Source of the DNA: Agrobacterium vaccinii
GTDB taxonomy: Bacteria > Pseudomonadota > Alphaproteobacteria > Rhizobiales > Rhizobiaceae
Direction: 5' to 3'
Length of the DNA stretch: 64,000 nt
Assembly: GCF_021310995.1 (NCBI RefSeq)
Contig: NZ_CP054151.1
Coordinates: forward strand, 723,501 to 787,500
Shown here: positions 1 to 8,815 of the stretch, one piece after another
How the letters are laid out: every line of letters begins with the position of its first letter
How positions within the stretch are numbered: position 1 is the stretch's first letter
Position numbers and translations under genes: made by a program
The notes under the pieces: generated by a model
Told to the model about the DNA's origin: nothing
Seen by the model: the letters and a program-made list of their open reading frames with translations, nothing else
Databases searched by the model: none

Positions 1-278
1 GTCTGGCGCCCCTCTCTGGTGTTTTTTGGATGACCATTCACATATTTGAAGCCGTAGAGTTGCCCATCACTCGTGGGCATCAATTCGATCACACCGTCCA
101 GCGAGTGAGAAGCGATGCGCGGCGTCTTGTCGAAATGTTCCCAGCGCCGAAAGTCGTCCTCGATTGTTTGGGCAAGCTCCCGCAGAAACGTGTCGATGCC
201 GACGTTCAGAACGAGCTTCATCATATTGTCGACGCTGATAAAGGGAACGATGTTGAGATTGGGTATCGCGGTCATCAT
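1..278 (-). CDS. ocd: Ornithine cyclodeaminase, N-terminal part (cut by window edge)
   Basis: The minus-strand frame opens with Met-Met-Thr-Ala-Ile-Pro and runs off the left edge, so only about the first 92 residues are present. The early segment with VPFISVDNM and the run FLRELAQTIEDDFRRW resemble the N-terminus of agrobacterial ornithine cyclodeaminase, which converts L-ornithine to L-proline and ammonia using bound NAD+. I chose the ATG at 278 because AGGGAGG lies just upstream; an ATG at 283 meets a stop at once. The gene follows arginase by a few bases on the same strand, so arginine would go to ornithine and then proline. The NAD-binding domain is outside the window, so the call rests on the N-terminus and the context. 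Confidence 0.8.
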   Translation of the reverse strand, partial: MMTAIPNLNIVPFISVDNMMKLVLNVGIDTFLRELAQTIEDDFRRWEHFDKTPRIASHSLDGVIELMPTSDGQLYGFKYVNGHPKNTREGRQ

Positions 279-289
279 GGCATCCTCCC

Positions 290-1210
290 TCAACCGGCTC
301 TCGTCGGTCTGTCCAACACGCGCTTGCCCATCAGGCTTGCAGTGAGGTCCACCATAAGGCGTGCGGTTTTTCCGCGTTCATCGAGAAACGGGTTGAGTTC
401 AACGAGATCGAGGCTGGAGACAAGGCCGCTATCACAGAGCATTTCCATAACAAGATGCGCTTCACGGAAGGTGGCGCCGCCCGGGACCGTGGTGCCGACG
501 GCTGGCGCAATGGCCGGATCGAGGAAATCGACATCGAGGCTGACATGCAGCAATCCGTTGGCGGCAACGACCCTCTCCAGAAAGGCGCGAAGCAAGACGC
601 CGACGCCATGTTCATCGATCATTCGCATGTCGTAGATGGTGACGCCGGTCTCGCTCAAGGCGGCGCTTTCTGCGGGATCGACACTGCGGATGCCGATCAT
701 GCAGATATTGGCAGGATCGACCGGGTTCGTCACCGGCGGGAAATAGCCATCGAAGCCGTGGCGACCACTGTAATAGGCGACCGGCGTGCCGTGCAGATTG
801 CCGCTGCGCGTCGTGTCCAGCGTGTGAAAATCGGTGTGCGCATCCAGCCAAAGCACGAAAAGCGGGCGGTTGCGTTCTGCAGCGCGCCTTGCCACACCGG
901 TCACGCTGCCCGCTGAGATAGCATGGTCGCCACCCAAGAAGATCGGCATCGCATTCTCACTCTCGAGATAGGCGACGTCCGCCAGCGCTTCCGTCCATGC
1001 GACGGTTTCCGAGAGGTGATGGACGGCGTGGTTGGGGTGCGAAAATTCGCGCATGGGTGCTGGCGTCACATTGCCGATATCGACAACGACATGTTCTAAA
1101 TCCTCAAGCGAGGTCTTCAGTCCGGCAACGCGAAGGGCACTAGGTCCCATTTCACATCCCAGTTGCCCGGCACCTATTTGCAGCGGAACTCCAATCAGCC
1201 TGCATTCCAT
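290..1210 (-). CDS. rocF: Arginase
   Basis: This 306-residue protein has the usual arginase length and its manganese motifs in order: GGDHAIS near residue 93, DAHTDFHT near 123, and SLDVDFLDP near 225, followed by the PGG loop. It should hydrolyse L-arginine to L-ornithine and urea in the cytoplasm. The start at 1210 has GGGAG six bases upstream. The downstream gene on the same strand is ornithine cyclodeaminase, giving a two-step arginine-to-proline route, and a divergent Lrp/AsnC regulator starts about 105 bases away. This pairing is common in Agrobacterium and relatives. An agmatinase or other ureohydrolase is possible in principle, but the neighbour favours arginase. Confidence 0.9.
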   Translation of the reverse strand: MECRLIGVPLQIGAGQLGCEMGPSALRVAGLKTSLEDLEHVVVDIGNVTPAPMREFSHPNHAVHHLSETVAWTEALADVAYLESENAMPIFLGGDHAISAGSVTGVARRAAERNRPLFVLWLDAHTDFHTLDTTRSGNLHGTPVAYYSGRHGFDGYFPPVTNPVDPANICMIGIRSVDPAESAALSETGVTIYDMRMIDEHGVGVLLRAFLERVVAANGLLHVSLDVDFLDPAIAPAVGTTVPGGATFREAHLVMEMLCDSGLVSSLDLVELNPFLDERGKTARLMVDLTASLMGKRVLDRPTRAG

Positions 1211-1315
1211 CCAAATCTCCCTTCGATTTAAGGAAATTCAAACATCTGACGATGGCGAAATGAACGATATATATTGGCAATATAGTCGAAACATTCTACC
1301 ATTTTGGCTCATGTG

Positions 1316-1771
1316 ATGAGCAAAGCGGCAAATATGGATGATCTGGACAAAAAGTTGGTGACGCTGCTGCGCCACAATGGGCGGCGAAGCATTTCCGATC
1401 TTGCGCTAGAAACCGAGACGTCACGTGCCACCGTGCGTGCGCGCATCGAGCGGCTGGAGGCCAACGGCACTATCATCGGCTATACGGTGATCCTGCGCGC
1501 AGATGCGGTCGAGGAGGCTGTGCGCGGGATCATGATGATCGAGATCGAAGGCCACGTGACCGACAGGGTCATCAGGGCGCTGGGCGGCTTTCCCGAAATA
1601 TCGGAGGTCCATTCCACCAACGGGCGGTGGGACCTGATCGTCGAACTCAGCGCCGCGACGCTGAGCGATTTCGATTCCATCCTGCGCCGCATCCGGCTGG
1701 TTCCGGGCATCACCGGCAGCGAGACCAGCCTGCTTCTGTCCACGTCACGCTCAACGAGAGCACGACTGTAG
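1316..1771 (+). CDS. Lrp/AsnC family transcriptional regulator
   Basis: This 151-residue protein has an N-terminal helix-turn-helix (LDKKLVTLLRHNGRRSISDLA onward, about residues 10-60) and a C-terminal RAM ligand-binding domain with the typical VHSTNGRWDLIVEL segment. It matches the compact Lrp/AsnC family, which binds amino acids and forms dimers or octamers. I took the ATG at 1316; a TTG at 1304 and an ATG at 1334 are also in frame, and none has a clear ribosome-binding site. It is divergent from the arginase-ocd pair, so it probably senses arginine or ornithine and controls those genes. That target is inferred from position. Its end lies two bases from the end of convergent phnM. Confidence 0.85.
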   Translation: MSKAANMDDLDKKLVTLLRHNGRRSISDLALETETSRATVRARIERLEANGTIIGYTVILRADAVEEAVRGIMMIEIEGHVTDRVIRALGGFPEISEVHSTNGRWDLIVELSAATLSDFDSILRRIRLVPGITGSETSLLLSTSRSTRARL

Positions 1772-1773
1772 CC

Positions 1774-2913
1774 TCACGCCACGCGCATGCCTTCGCGCCA
1801 GACGCCCGCGATAAAGGGCGGCAGTCCTGCCGTTGCCCGCACTCTGACGATATCCGCCCGCCGCCCCACGTCGATGCGGCCACGATCGAAAAGCTTGGCC
1901 GCATCCGCAGGGTTGGCGGAGATCAGCCTGATCGCGTGGGGCAGATTGATGATTTGCTTCTCCCACAACAGAAAGGCAGCCTGAACGAGGCTGAACGGCA
2001 CGTAGTCGGACGATAGGATATCCAGCGCACCCTTTTCCAGTAGTTCGAGCGCCGAAACATTGCCGGAATGCGAACCGCCACGCACCACATTCGGCGCCCC
2101 CATCAGCACCTGCAATCCGGCCTCGCGCGAGAGCTGCGCTGCCGATACGGTCGTTGGAAATTCAGCCAGCGAAATTCCAAGCTCAAGGCCTTCTGCGACA
2201 TGTTCTGCCGTCGCATCGTCGTGGGATGCGATGGATATGTTGGCGTCGTGGCAGCGCTGCGCGATCTCCCGGCGATGCTTTGCCGAATAGGCATCCGATT
2301 GCGCGATGCGCCTTTCGCTGAAAGCCGCAAAATCCGCGTCGGACAGCTTCTTCTTGCCCTGATAATAGATGCGATATGCCTCAAGGCTGACGAACTGACG
2401 TTGGCCGGGCGCGTGGTCCATCAGCGATGCCAAGCGTACACGATCATTGCCCTTCATCTGGTCGAAATGCTCCACGGCATCGGGCATGGAAACTTCGCAG
2501 CGCAGGTGAATGAAGTGTTCGGCCCGCAGCCTGTTTGCCGCTGTTGCCGCAGAAATGGTCTGCGCCATGGCCGACATGTCATCGGAGCCGAGTTCGGTAT
2601 CGCCATCCATGCCGACGCGAAGCGCATCGAAAACGGTGGTGATGCCTGCGGTGGCAATCTGTCCGTCATGCGCCTGAAGAGCGGCATCGAGGTTCCAGCG
2701 CACTTTCGGACGCGGCTGCACATGGGTTTCCAAATGGTCGGTGTGCAGCTCGACACAACCGGGAATGACATAATCGCCGTCGAGATCAGTGCCGGATGGC
2801 GAGTGTCCCGATGAGATGTCGGCAATCTTGCCATCACGGACAAGCAAGGTGCCGTGGATGATGTCATCAGCTGTGACGATGGCGCAATTGGTGAAAACGA
2901 GTTCTTTTTGCAT
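1774..2913 (-). CDS. phnM: Alpha-D-ribose 1-methylphosphonate 5-triphosphate diphosphatase
   Basis: This 379-residue amidohydrolase-fold protein starts with a short beta domain and has the metal-binding CVELHTDHLETH segment near residue 55, then SHDDATAEHV in the middle and a late LSSDYVPFSL segment, as in PhnM. The enzyme releases diphosphate from the ribose 1-alkylphosphonate 5-triphosphate made by the PhnGHIL complex, giving the substrate that PhnJ cleaves. It is the last gene of the minus-strand operon, 64 bases after phnE. PhnN and PhnP, which often follow it, are absent here. Confidence 0.93.
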   Translation of the reverse strand: MQKELVFTNCAIVTADDIIHGTLLVRDGKIADISSGHSPSGTDLDGDYVIPGCVELHTDHLETHVQPRPKVRWNLDAALQAHDGQIATAGITTVFDALRVGMDGDTELGSDDMSAMAQTISAATAANRLRAEHFIHLRCEVSMPDAVEHFDQMKGNDRVRLASLMDHAPGQRQFVSLEAYRIYYQGKKKLSDADFAAFSERRIAQSDAYSAKHRREIAQRCHDANISIASHDDATAEHVAEGLELGISLAEFPTTVSAAQLSREAGLQVLMGAPNVVRGGSHSGNVSALELLEKGALDILSSDYVPFSLVQAAFLLWEKQIINLPHAIRLISANPADAAKLFDRGRIDVGRRADIVRVRATAGLPPFIAGVWREGMRVA

Positions 2914-2977
2914 GGCGATTTCATTCGGGCTGGTGCGCTGGCGCGCGTGAACGTGAGGGAAATTTAAGCGTCGCGCG

Positions 2978-3793
2978 TCAGATCACGATCCGGCGCAATT
3001 GCTGGGAAATAAGGTCCATCACTGTAACCGTGAGAACGATGATAATGATGATGGCCGACGCCTGCGGGTAATAGAAGCCGCGGATCGTTTCGAACAGAAC
3101 CTGACCAATACCACCAGCACCGATCAATCCAAGCACCGTGGCCGAGCGAACGTTCGATTCCAGCCGGTAGAGCGAGAATGAAATCCACAGCGGCAGGACC
3201 TGCGGTATTACCCCGAACACGACCTGCTGGATGCGCGACGCTCCCGTGGTTTTGATGGCCTCCACTGGGCGCGGATCGATGGCTTCCACGGCTTCGGAAA
3301 ACAGCTTGGCCAGAATGCCCGTGGTGTGGATGAACAGCGCCATCACGCCCGCAAAAGGGCCCAGCCCAACGGCAACGACGAACAGCACCGCAAAGACGAC
3401 CTCATGGATGGCGCGAAACATGTCCATCAGTCGGCGCACCGGCTGGTTGACCCACCATGGCGCCATGTTATGCGCCGACAAAATGCCGAACGGGATCGAC
3501 AGAAGAACAGCGAGAAAGGTGCCCCAGACCGCGATCTGCACCGTGACGACCATCTCTTCGAGATAATATTGCCACGTGGTGAAATCGGGCTTGAGGAAAT
3601 CCTTGGCGTAGGTGGCCATGTTGCCACTGTCGCTGAACAGATAGGTCCAGCGTTCCATCTCTGCAGGTCCCCAACTGACGGCAAGTGCTGCCAACAATGC
3701 GAGCAGAAGCAAGCCGTTGCGCAAACCGCCGGGCTGTTTGAAAGCGGCGGACGGGATCGCCTTATCGTGCAGAGATGTGTCGCTCATGGTCAT
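2978..3793 (-). CDS. phnE: Phosphonate ABC transporter permease
   Basis: This 271-residue integral membrane protein has about six hydrophobic segments, the first near residues 25-42. The segment [24 protein letters not shown] (from about residue 176) is the permease EAA loop that contacts the ATPase. It should form the channel for phosphonate uptake with PhnC and PhnD. It lies downstream of phnD, with about 62 bases between. ATG codons at 3793 and 3787 are both possible. Many rhizobial phn operons carry two phnE genes; only one is seen here, so it probably works as a homodimer, as in Escherichia coli. The frame is intact. Confidence 0.92.
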   Translation of the reverse strand: MTMSDTSLHDKAIPSAAFKQPGGLRNGLLLLALLAALAVSWGPAEMERWTYLFSDSGNMATYAKDFLKPDFTTWQYYLEEMVVTVQIAVWGTFLAVLLSIPFGILSAHNMAPWWVNQPVRRLMDMFRAIHEVVFAVLFVVAVGLGPFAGVMALFIHTTGILAKLFSEAVEAIDPRPVEAIKTTGASRIQQVVFGVIPQVLPLWISFSLYRLESNVRSATVLGLIGAGGIGQVLFETIRGFYYPQASAIIIIIVLTVTVMDLISQQLRRIVI

Positions 3794-3855
3794 CGTTCCG
3801 TGCTGAAGCAGGTGGGCCTACGGGCCCACCCCCCAGAGAGATTGCAGTTTTAGGA

Positions 3856-4851
3856 TCAGGTCTTGGAAGCGGTTGCGAGTTCGGCTTCGAACTTGCTCTT
3901 CTGCTCGGTCAGATCCTTGATCTTGGCGGTTTTTTCTTCAGCGGACAGCTTAGTATCTGCCTGCGCCTGCGCGATGGACTTCGACAGTTCCATGACCCGG
4001 ATCGGCAGAAGCTGCTTGTCGGTGGATGCACGGAACGGTGCCCATTTCAGACCGGCGAGGATTTTCTTTTCCGCTGCGATATCACCCGTGGACTTGTCTG
4101 TGCCGTAGGTTAGGAAGAATTCGCGCAGTTTCTCCTTCGTCGCATCCGGCAGATCCTTTCGCCAGACGATAGGGTCGGACGGAATGAGCGGCGAACGCCA
4201 GACTTCGCGGATGTTGGCGAAGGCATCGGGCTTGTTCTGCTTGATCAGCGCCATGTTCTCGGTGTTGTTGGCGGCAGCATCGAGCTGCTTGTTCGCCACG
4301 CCCATGGCATTGGTTTCATGGTTGGCGTTGGTAACGTTCTTGAAGCAGGTCTTCGGATCGATACCACGGGCGCCGAACACGAATGTCATCGGCACGAGAT
4401 AGCCGGATGTGGAATTCGGATCGCCGAGGCCGAAGTTGATCGACTTGTCGCATTTGAGAACGTCATCGACGGTCTGGATCGGCGAGTCCTTGGGAACGAT
4501 GATGACGGACCAGTAGCCTGGCTCGCCAGCAACGGGTACGCTCTGCACGAAGACTTCGCCATCGGCGCGATCAACGGCTTCCATGGCGGATTTGTTGCCG
4601 TACCAGGCAAGCTGCACCTTGTTGAAGCGCATGCCTTCGATGATGCCGGCATAATCGGATGCGAAGAACGCCTTCACATCCAGACCCGTCTTTTTCGTCA
4701 TGTCGGCCAGAAGCGGTTCCCAGTTGGTTTTCAGGTTCTGCTGGGACTCTGTGGAAATGATGCCGAAGTTCAGTGTGTCCTGTGCCAGTGCGGCAGTCGT
4801 CATCGTCAAGGCGACAGACATCGCCGCCATGCTTTTCAGTATCGCGTTCAT
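3856..4851 (-). CDS. phnD: Phosphonate ABC transporter periplasmic binding protein
   Basis: This 331-residue protein starts with a Sec signal peptide ending at about TAALAQ (residues 1-24), so it is periplasmic. The mature part has the PhnD hallmarks: NFGIISTESQQNL at the start, AGIIEGMRFNKVQLAWYG, and a GLGDPNSTSGYLVP phosphonate-binding loop. It captures phosphonates for the PhnE channel. The ATG at 4851 is preferred because GGAGA lies eight bases upstream; an in-frame TTG 18 bases earlier would put six extra residues before the signal peptide. It is followed by phnE and preceded by phnC at a gap of 26 bases. Confidence 0.94.
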   Translation of the reverse strand: MNAILKSMAAMSVALTMTTAALAQDTLNFGIISTESQQNLKTNWEPLLADMTKKTGLDVKAFFASDYAGIIEGMRFNKVQLAWYGNKSAMEAVDRADGEVFVQSVPVAGEPGYWSVIIVPKDSPIQTVDDVLKCDKSINFGLGDPNSTSGYLVPMTFVFGARGIDPKTCFKNVTNANHETNAMGVANKQLDAAANNTENMALIKQNKPDAFANIREVWRSPLIPSDPIVWRKDLPDATKEKLREFFLTYGTDKSTGDIAAEKKILAGLKWAPFRASTDKQLLPIRVMELSKSIAQAQADTKLSAEEKTAKIKDLTEQKSKFEAELATASKT

Positions 4852-4877
4852 GGAAGTCTCCGATATCAAAGGGGAAG

Positions 4878-5720
4878 TCAGGCGGTCGTGAGGACCGGCT
4901 GACGGTTGGGCAGTCCCGTGGTCACCACGGGACCAGATTGCTCCGCCGAGGCATCCGGCAGGACCAGTTCTTCCGATGCAGAGCCATAGAGCTCGGCGAG
5001 GAATGCGTTGGAGAGCGATGTCGAAGGGCCATCGAAGACAATGGCACCATTGCGCATCGCAATGGTGCGCTTGCAGTAGCGACGGGCGTATTCGACCTGA
5101 TGCAGCGAGACGAGAACGGTGATTCTATCCTGCGCATTGATATCGGCCAGCACATCCATCACCCGGCGCGCAGACGATGGGTCGAGCGCAGAAATAGGCT
5201 CGTCCGCAATCAGTATTTCAGCGCCCTGCACCAGCGTGCGGGCAATGGCAGCGCGCTGCTGCTGCCCGCCCGACAGCGTAGAGGAACGCTGCACCGCGAC
5301 CTGCGGAATGCCGACACGCGCTAGGGCTGCCCGCGCCGCAGCCTTTTCACCTGCATTGAACAGACCAAGCGTTCCACGCCAGCGGGGCACTCGACCGAGA
5401 AGCCCGATCAGGACATTGGTCAAAACAGACAGACGACCGACGAGGTTGAACTGCTGGAACAGCACGGAGACCGCCCCGCGCTTCACGTAACCGGTGAGGC
5501 GACCGCCTTTTTGCGAAACGGTGTCGAGGATTTCGACCCGTCCTTTCTGCCCGTCGCCGGTCTCAAGGCCCGCAATGTGGCGGATTAGCGTGCTCTTGCC
5601 GGAGCCGGATGCGCCGATCAGCGCCACCATCTCGCCGCGCTCAAGCGTCATGCTCACATTGTCCAGTGCGCGTGTATTTCCGTATTTTTTCGACAGATTT
5701 GACACGGTGATCGCAGTCAT
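4878..5720 (-). CDS. phnC: Phosphonate ABC transporter ATP-binding protein
   Basis: This 280-residue ABC ATPase has Walker A GASGSGKST at residues 36-44, the signature LSGGQQQR and Walker B ILIADEP. It powers phosphonate uptake through PhnE. The start at 5720 has GGAG about six bases upstream; an upstream extension to 5792 is open, but would cover the Pho-box region and lacks a start signal. A triple Pho box lies 60 bases before the start, so phnCDE-M can probably be expressed apart from the phnG promoter when phosphate is short. Confidence 0.93.
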   Translation of the reverse strand: MTAITVSNLSKKYGNTRALDNVSMTLERGEMVALIGASGSGKSTLIRHIAGLETGDGQKGRVEILDTVSQKGGRLTGYVKRGAVSVLFQQFNLVGRLSVLTNVLIGLLGRVPRWRGTLGLFNAGEKAAARAALARVGIPQVAVQRSSTLSGGQQQRAAIARTLVQGAEILIADEPISALDPSSARRVMDVLADINAQDRITVLVSLHQVEYARRYCKRTIAMRNGAIVFDGPSTSLSNAFLAELYGSASEELVLPDASAEQSGPVVTTGLPNRQPVLTTA

Positions 5721-5779
5721 TGCTAGCTCCTTGTGCCGGTCATTTCGAAGGACATTGGACGGCTTTCGATGATCGTACG

Positions 5780-5808
5780 GTGACAGTTGCATGAAGTTTT
5801 TATGTCAG
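5780..5808 (-). promoter_or_regulatory. Candidate Pho box upstream of phnC
   Basis: On the minus strand three 7-bp units start exactly 11 bases apart: CTGACAT, ACTTCAT and CTGTCAC. The PhoB/PhoP binding site consists of CTGTCAT-like direct repeats at this 11-bp spacing. The first and third units match well, the middle one only in TCAT. The site overlaps the last codons of the acetyltransferase gene and lies 60 bases before phnC. It implies a phosphate-starvation promoter inside the operon; this is an inference from pattern and position. Confidence 0.65.
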
Positions 5809-6419
5809 CCGCCGTAGCGACCGAGAAAATCTGCGGCAGAGAGCGCGCGGAAGTCGTGAAGTGCTTCAAACAGCGCGTCATGCGACCAATCCCACCAGGC
5901 AAGCCTGTCCATTCTTTCACCGATGGAGCCTTCGAAACGTTGCCGAATGAGGCGCGCAGGCACACCACCGATGACCGTATAGGGCGCGACATCGCGAGAG
6001 ACCACGGCACCGGCACCGATGACAGCGCCGTTGCCGACCTGCACACCCGGAAGCAGCGTTGCACCGTGACCGATCCAGACATCGTGCCCGATCACGACAC
6101 GGCGGGCGCGACGGGCCGCGAAAAATTCGGCCTCATCTTCAACACCTTCCCAATAGTCACCGGCGCGGTAGGTGAAGTGGTGCATGCTGGCGCGGTCCAT
6201 GGGGTGGTTGGTGGCGTTGATGCGCACGCTGGCCGCGATATTCGCAAACTTGCCGATGGTCGTGCACCACACCTGCCCGCCGCGCTCGATGTAGGAATAA
6301 TCGCCCATCTCTGTCTCAGAGATATGGCAGCCCGCAGCGATTTCCGTGTAGCGGCCCAGCACGCAGTCCTTGACCTGCGCAGTTGGATCGATGAGTGGCG
6401 CCAAAGACAGTTTGGTCAT
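5805..6419 (-). CDS. Phosphonate-operon hexapeptide-repeat acetyltransferase
   Basis: This 204-residue protein is a left-handed beta-helix (hexapeptide) transferase of the CatB/xenobiotic type. Hexapeptide-like runs appear at about residues 10-60 and again in the segment from [18 protein letters not shown] to [13 protein letters not shown], with the typical [14 protein letters not shown] loop between. Transferases of this kind are often coded inside C-P lyase operons. Their substrate is unproven; acetylation of aminoalkylphosphonates, the role of the unrelated PhnO, is a reasonable guess. Its start overlaps the end of phnL by four bases (ATGA), so it is translated with the operon. Confidence 0.85.
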   Translation of the reverse strand: MTKLSLAPLIDPTAQVKDCVLGRYTEIAAGCHISETEMGDYSYIERGGQVWCTTIGKFANIAASVRINATNHPMDRASMHHFTYRAGDYWEGVEDEAEFFAARRARRVVIGHDVWIGHGATLLPGVQVGNGAVIGAGAVVSRDVAPYTVIGGVPARLIRQRFEGSIGERMDRLAWWDWSHDALFEALHDFRALSAADFLGRYGG

Positions 6420-7162
6420 GCTGCCGCCCTTCGTGCTGAAAAGTCCGAGACATCGAGAATGCGTGTCGCCACCGCATCCCGCACCGGCAGATCGTGGAAA
6501 ATGCCAAGAATTGCCGTGCCGCCCGCGAGTTTTTCCTGGATCATGGAAACGACCACATCGCGGTTCTCTGCGTCGAGAGATGCTGTCGGCTCGTCCAGCA
6601 GAAGGATTGGATGATCGGTAATGAAGCCACGAGCGATGTTGACGCGCTGCTTCTCGCCGCCAGAAAAAGTAGCCGGTGGCAGACCGAACAGGGTCTGCGG
6701 CAAATTGAGACGGGAAAGCAGCGCGCTGGCCCGTTCAATCGCCTCTTCCCGCGTAACACCCCTTGCCGTCAGCGGTTCAGCGACGATTTCCAGAGCGGAT
6801 ACACGCGGCACGGCCCGCAGAAACTGGCTGACATAACCAACGCTTTTGCGGCGCAGTTCCAGCACGAGCCGGGGGTCTCCGCTGCCCAAATCCTGCATCG
6901 TGCCGGTGGACGTTTCGCGAACCAGAATATGGCCCTGGTCGATGGCATAATTTCCGTAGACCATCCGCAGGATAGACGATTTGCCGACCCCCGAAGGGCC
7001 GCCAAGCACGACACATTCGCCGTGCTGAAGCTCGAAATTCACATTGCGCACGACAGGCAAAACGATACCATCGCGCAGGTGCATGGTGAAGGATTTGGCG
7101 ACGTTGGCAACAGACAGAACGACGTCTTGCACCTGTGTTGCGTTTGCGTGATGAGATGTCAT
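6416..7162 (-). CDS. phnL: C-P lyase complex ABC-type ATP-binding protein PhnL
   Basis: This 248-residue ATPase has Walker [11 protein letters not shown] at about residues 54-63, signature FSGGEKQR and Walker [13 protein letters not shown]. PhnL belongs to the C-P lyase machinery rather than to a transporter, and joins PhnG, PhnH and PhnI in swapping the nucleobase of ATP for the phosphonate. The ATG at 7162 sits one base after the phnK stop. An in-frame start 27 bases upstream would overlap phnK and is less likely. Confidence 0.93.
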   Translation of the reverse strand: MTSHHANATQVQDVVLSVANVAKSFTMHLRDGIVLPVVRNVNFELQHGECVVLGGPSGVGKSSILRMVYGNYAIDQGHILVRETSTGTMQDLGSGDPRLVLELRRKSVGYVSQFLRAVPRVSALEIVAEPLTARGVTREEAIERASALLSRLNLPQTLFGLPPATFSGGEKQRVNIARGFITDHPILLLDEPTASLDAENRDVVVSMIQEKLAGGTAILGIFHDLPVRDAVATRILDVSDFSARRAAA

Positions 7163-7163
7163 G

Positions 7164-7937
7164 TCAGCTCTCCGGTATCGATGCGACAAGAAGCTGGGTG
7201 TAGGGGTGTTGCGGATCGTCCAGAACCCGGTCCGTCAGCCCCTGCTCCACGATGCGACCGCTCTTCATGACGATCATGCGTTGCGACAGCAGCCGGGCGA
7301 CTGCCAGATCGTGGGTGACGATAACAACGGACAGTCCGAGGTCATTGACGAGACCGCGCAGAAGGTCCAGCACACGGGCCTGAACGGAAACATCCAGACC
7401 ACCCGTCGGCTCGTCCATGAAAATCAGCCGGGGATGGGTGACGAGATTGCGGGCGATCTGAAGGCGCTGACGCATGCCGCCGGAAAACGCCACCGGCTGG
7501 TCGTCGATGCGGTCTGCGGCGATTTCGACGCGGGACAGCCACTCGGTGGCGGTGCGGCGAATATCGCCGTAGTGGCGCTCACCCACCGCCATCAGCCGTT
7601 CACCGACATTGGCACCTGCTGACACCCGCATCCGCAGGCCATCGGCTGGGTTCTGGTGAACAAAGCCCCAATCGGTCCGTGCCAGAAACCGGCGTTCGGC
7701 CTCGGACAGGTCTTGCAGGTCGGGAAAACGCCCGTCGCGCATGCGGTACCGGATGCTGCCGGAGGAGCGTTCCAATCTCGCCGAAATGCAGTTGAGCAAC
7801 GTGGTTTTGCCGGAGCCGGATTCACCGACGATCGCAACGACTTCGCCCGGCCAGACATCGAAGGAAATGTCCGTGCAGCCGATGAAGTTGCCGTAGCGCC
7901 GCTCAAGATTGCGGATGGAAAGGATCGGGTCTGTCAT
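7164..7937 (-). CDS. phnK: C-P lyase complex ABC-type ATP-binding protein PhnK
   Basis: This 257-residue ATPase has Walker A GESGSGKTT at residues 38-46, signature FSGGMRQR near 151-158 and Walker B LIFMDEPT near 171-178. It resembles the oligopeptide-transporter ATPases, as PhnK does. PhnK binds the PhnGHIJ core next to PhnJ and couples ATP hydrolysis to the C-P lyase cycle. The gene overlaps phnJ by four bases and is one base from phnL, so the order J-K-L is translationally coupled. Confidence 0.94.
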   Translation of the reverse strand: MTDPILSIRNLERRYGNFIGCTDISFDVWPGEVVAIVGESGSGKTTLLNCISARLERSSGSIRYRMRDGRFPDLQDLSEAERRFLARTDWGFVHQNPADGLRMRVSAGANVGERLMAVGERHYGDIRRTATEWLSRVEIAADRIDDQPVAFSGGMRQRLQIARNLVTHPRLIFMDEPTGGLDVSVQARVLDLLRGLVNDLGLSVVIVTHDLAVARLLSQRMIVMKSGRIVEQGLTDRVLDDPQHPYTQLLVASIPES

Positions 7938-8815
7938 GGATGATCTCCCGAAGCCACCTGGGGCAAGCCTGGACCGCGATGGCCGTCCATCTGGCGCGTT
8001 TCACAATGGTCAGTATCGGAGCAGACAAACATCCGCCCGCCGCGATCATCCGTCACGACTTCGTCCAGATAGACGCCCTTGGCATTGCAGAGCGCGCAGG
8101 ACGAGGTGAACCTCTGAACAGCGAAAGGATGATCCTCGAAGTCCAGACTGACGACTTCGGTGAACGGCGGCAGGGCATAGATGCGCTTTTCGCGACCGGC
8201 ACCGAAGAGTTGAAGCGCGGGAGAATTGTTCATCTTGGGATTATCGAATTTGGGAATGGGCGATGGGTCCATGACGTAGCGACCCTCGACCTTGACCGGA
8301 TAGGCATAGGTGGTGGCGATATGCCCGTGCTGGGCGATGTCTTCATAGAGCTTCACGTGAATGAGGCCATATTCCTCCAGCCCGTGCATCACCCGCGTTT
8401 CCGTTTCCCGCGGCTCCAGAAACCGCAGCGGCTCTGGAATAGGGACCTGATAGACAATGGTCTGCCCGGCCTTCAACGGCGTTTCGGGAATGCGGTGACG
8501 GGTTTGGATGACCGTCGCTTCCGTCGTCTTCGTCGTGGTGGCAACACCCGCCGTCTTTGCGAAGAAGGCGCGAATGGACACGGCATTGGTGGTGTCGTCG
8601 GCGCCCTGATCGATAACCTTCAGCACATCGTCTAGCCCCAGAATGGCGGCAGTGACCTGCACGCCACCGGTGCCCCAGCCATAGGGCATCGGCATTTCAC
8701 GCGAGGCGAAAGGCACCTGATAACCGGGAATGCAGATCGCCTTGAGAATGGCACGGCGGATCATGCGCTTGGTCTGTTCGTCCAGATAGGCAAAATTGTA
8801 AGCTGGCAGGTTCAT
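7934..8815 (-). CDS. phnJ: Alpha-D-ribose 1-methylphosphonate 5-phosphate C-P lyase
   Basis: This 293-residue protein is the radical-SAM subunit that breaks the carbon-phosphorus bond. The cysteine motif of PhnJ, C-x2-C-x21-C-x5-C, is exact: Cys240, Cys243, Cys265 and Cys271. The IPGYQVPF and REMPMPYGWGTGG segments near residues 29-51 are also present; Gly31 in IPGYQ probably corresponds to the glycyl-radical residue of the E. coli enzyme. All expected catalytic residues are seen, so the protein should be active. It overlaps phnI and phnK by four bases on each side. Confidence 0.96.
   Translation of the reverse strand: MNLPAYNFAYLDEQTKRMIRRAILKAICIPGYQVPFASREMPMPYGWGTGGVQVTAAILGLDDVLKVIDQGADDTTNAVSIRAFFAKTAGVATTTKTTEATVIQTRHRIPETPLKAGQTIVYQVPIPEPLRFLEPRETETRVMHGLEEYGLIHVKLYEDIAQHGHIATTYAYPVKVEGRYVMDPSPIPKFDNPKMNNSPALQLFGAGREKRIYALPPFTEVVSLDFEDHPFAVQRFTSSCALCNAKGVYLDEVVTDDRGGRMFVCSDTDHCETRQMDGHRGPGLPQVASGDHP

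Noticed and set aside
2068..2814. A 248-codon plus-strand open frame opposite phnM
   Set aside because: It lies wholly within phnM on the other strand and has no ribosome-binding site or recognisable domain; high GC makes long antisense frames common.
2978..3793. Possible frameshifted phnE as in E. coli K-12
   Set aside because: The frame is intact and of full length; no sign of an 8-bp insertion.
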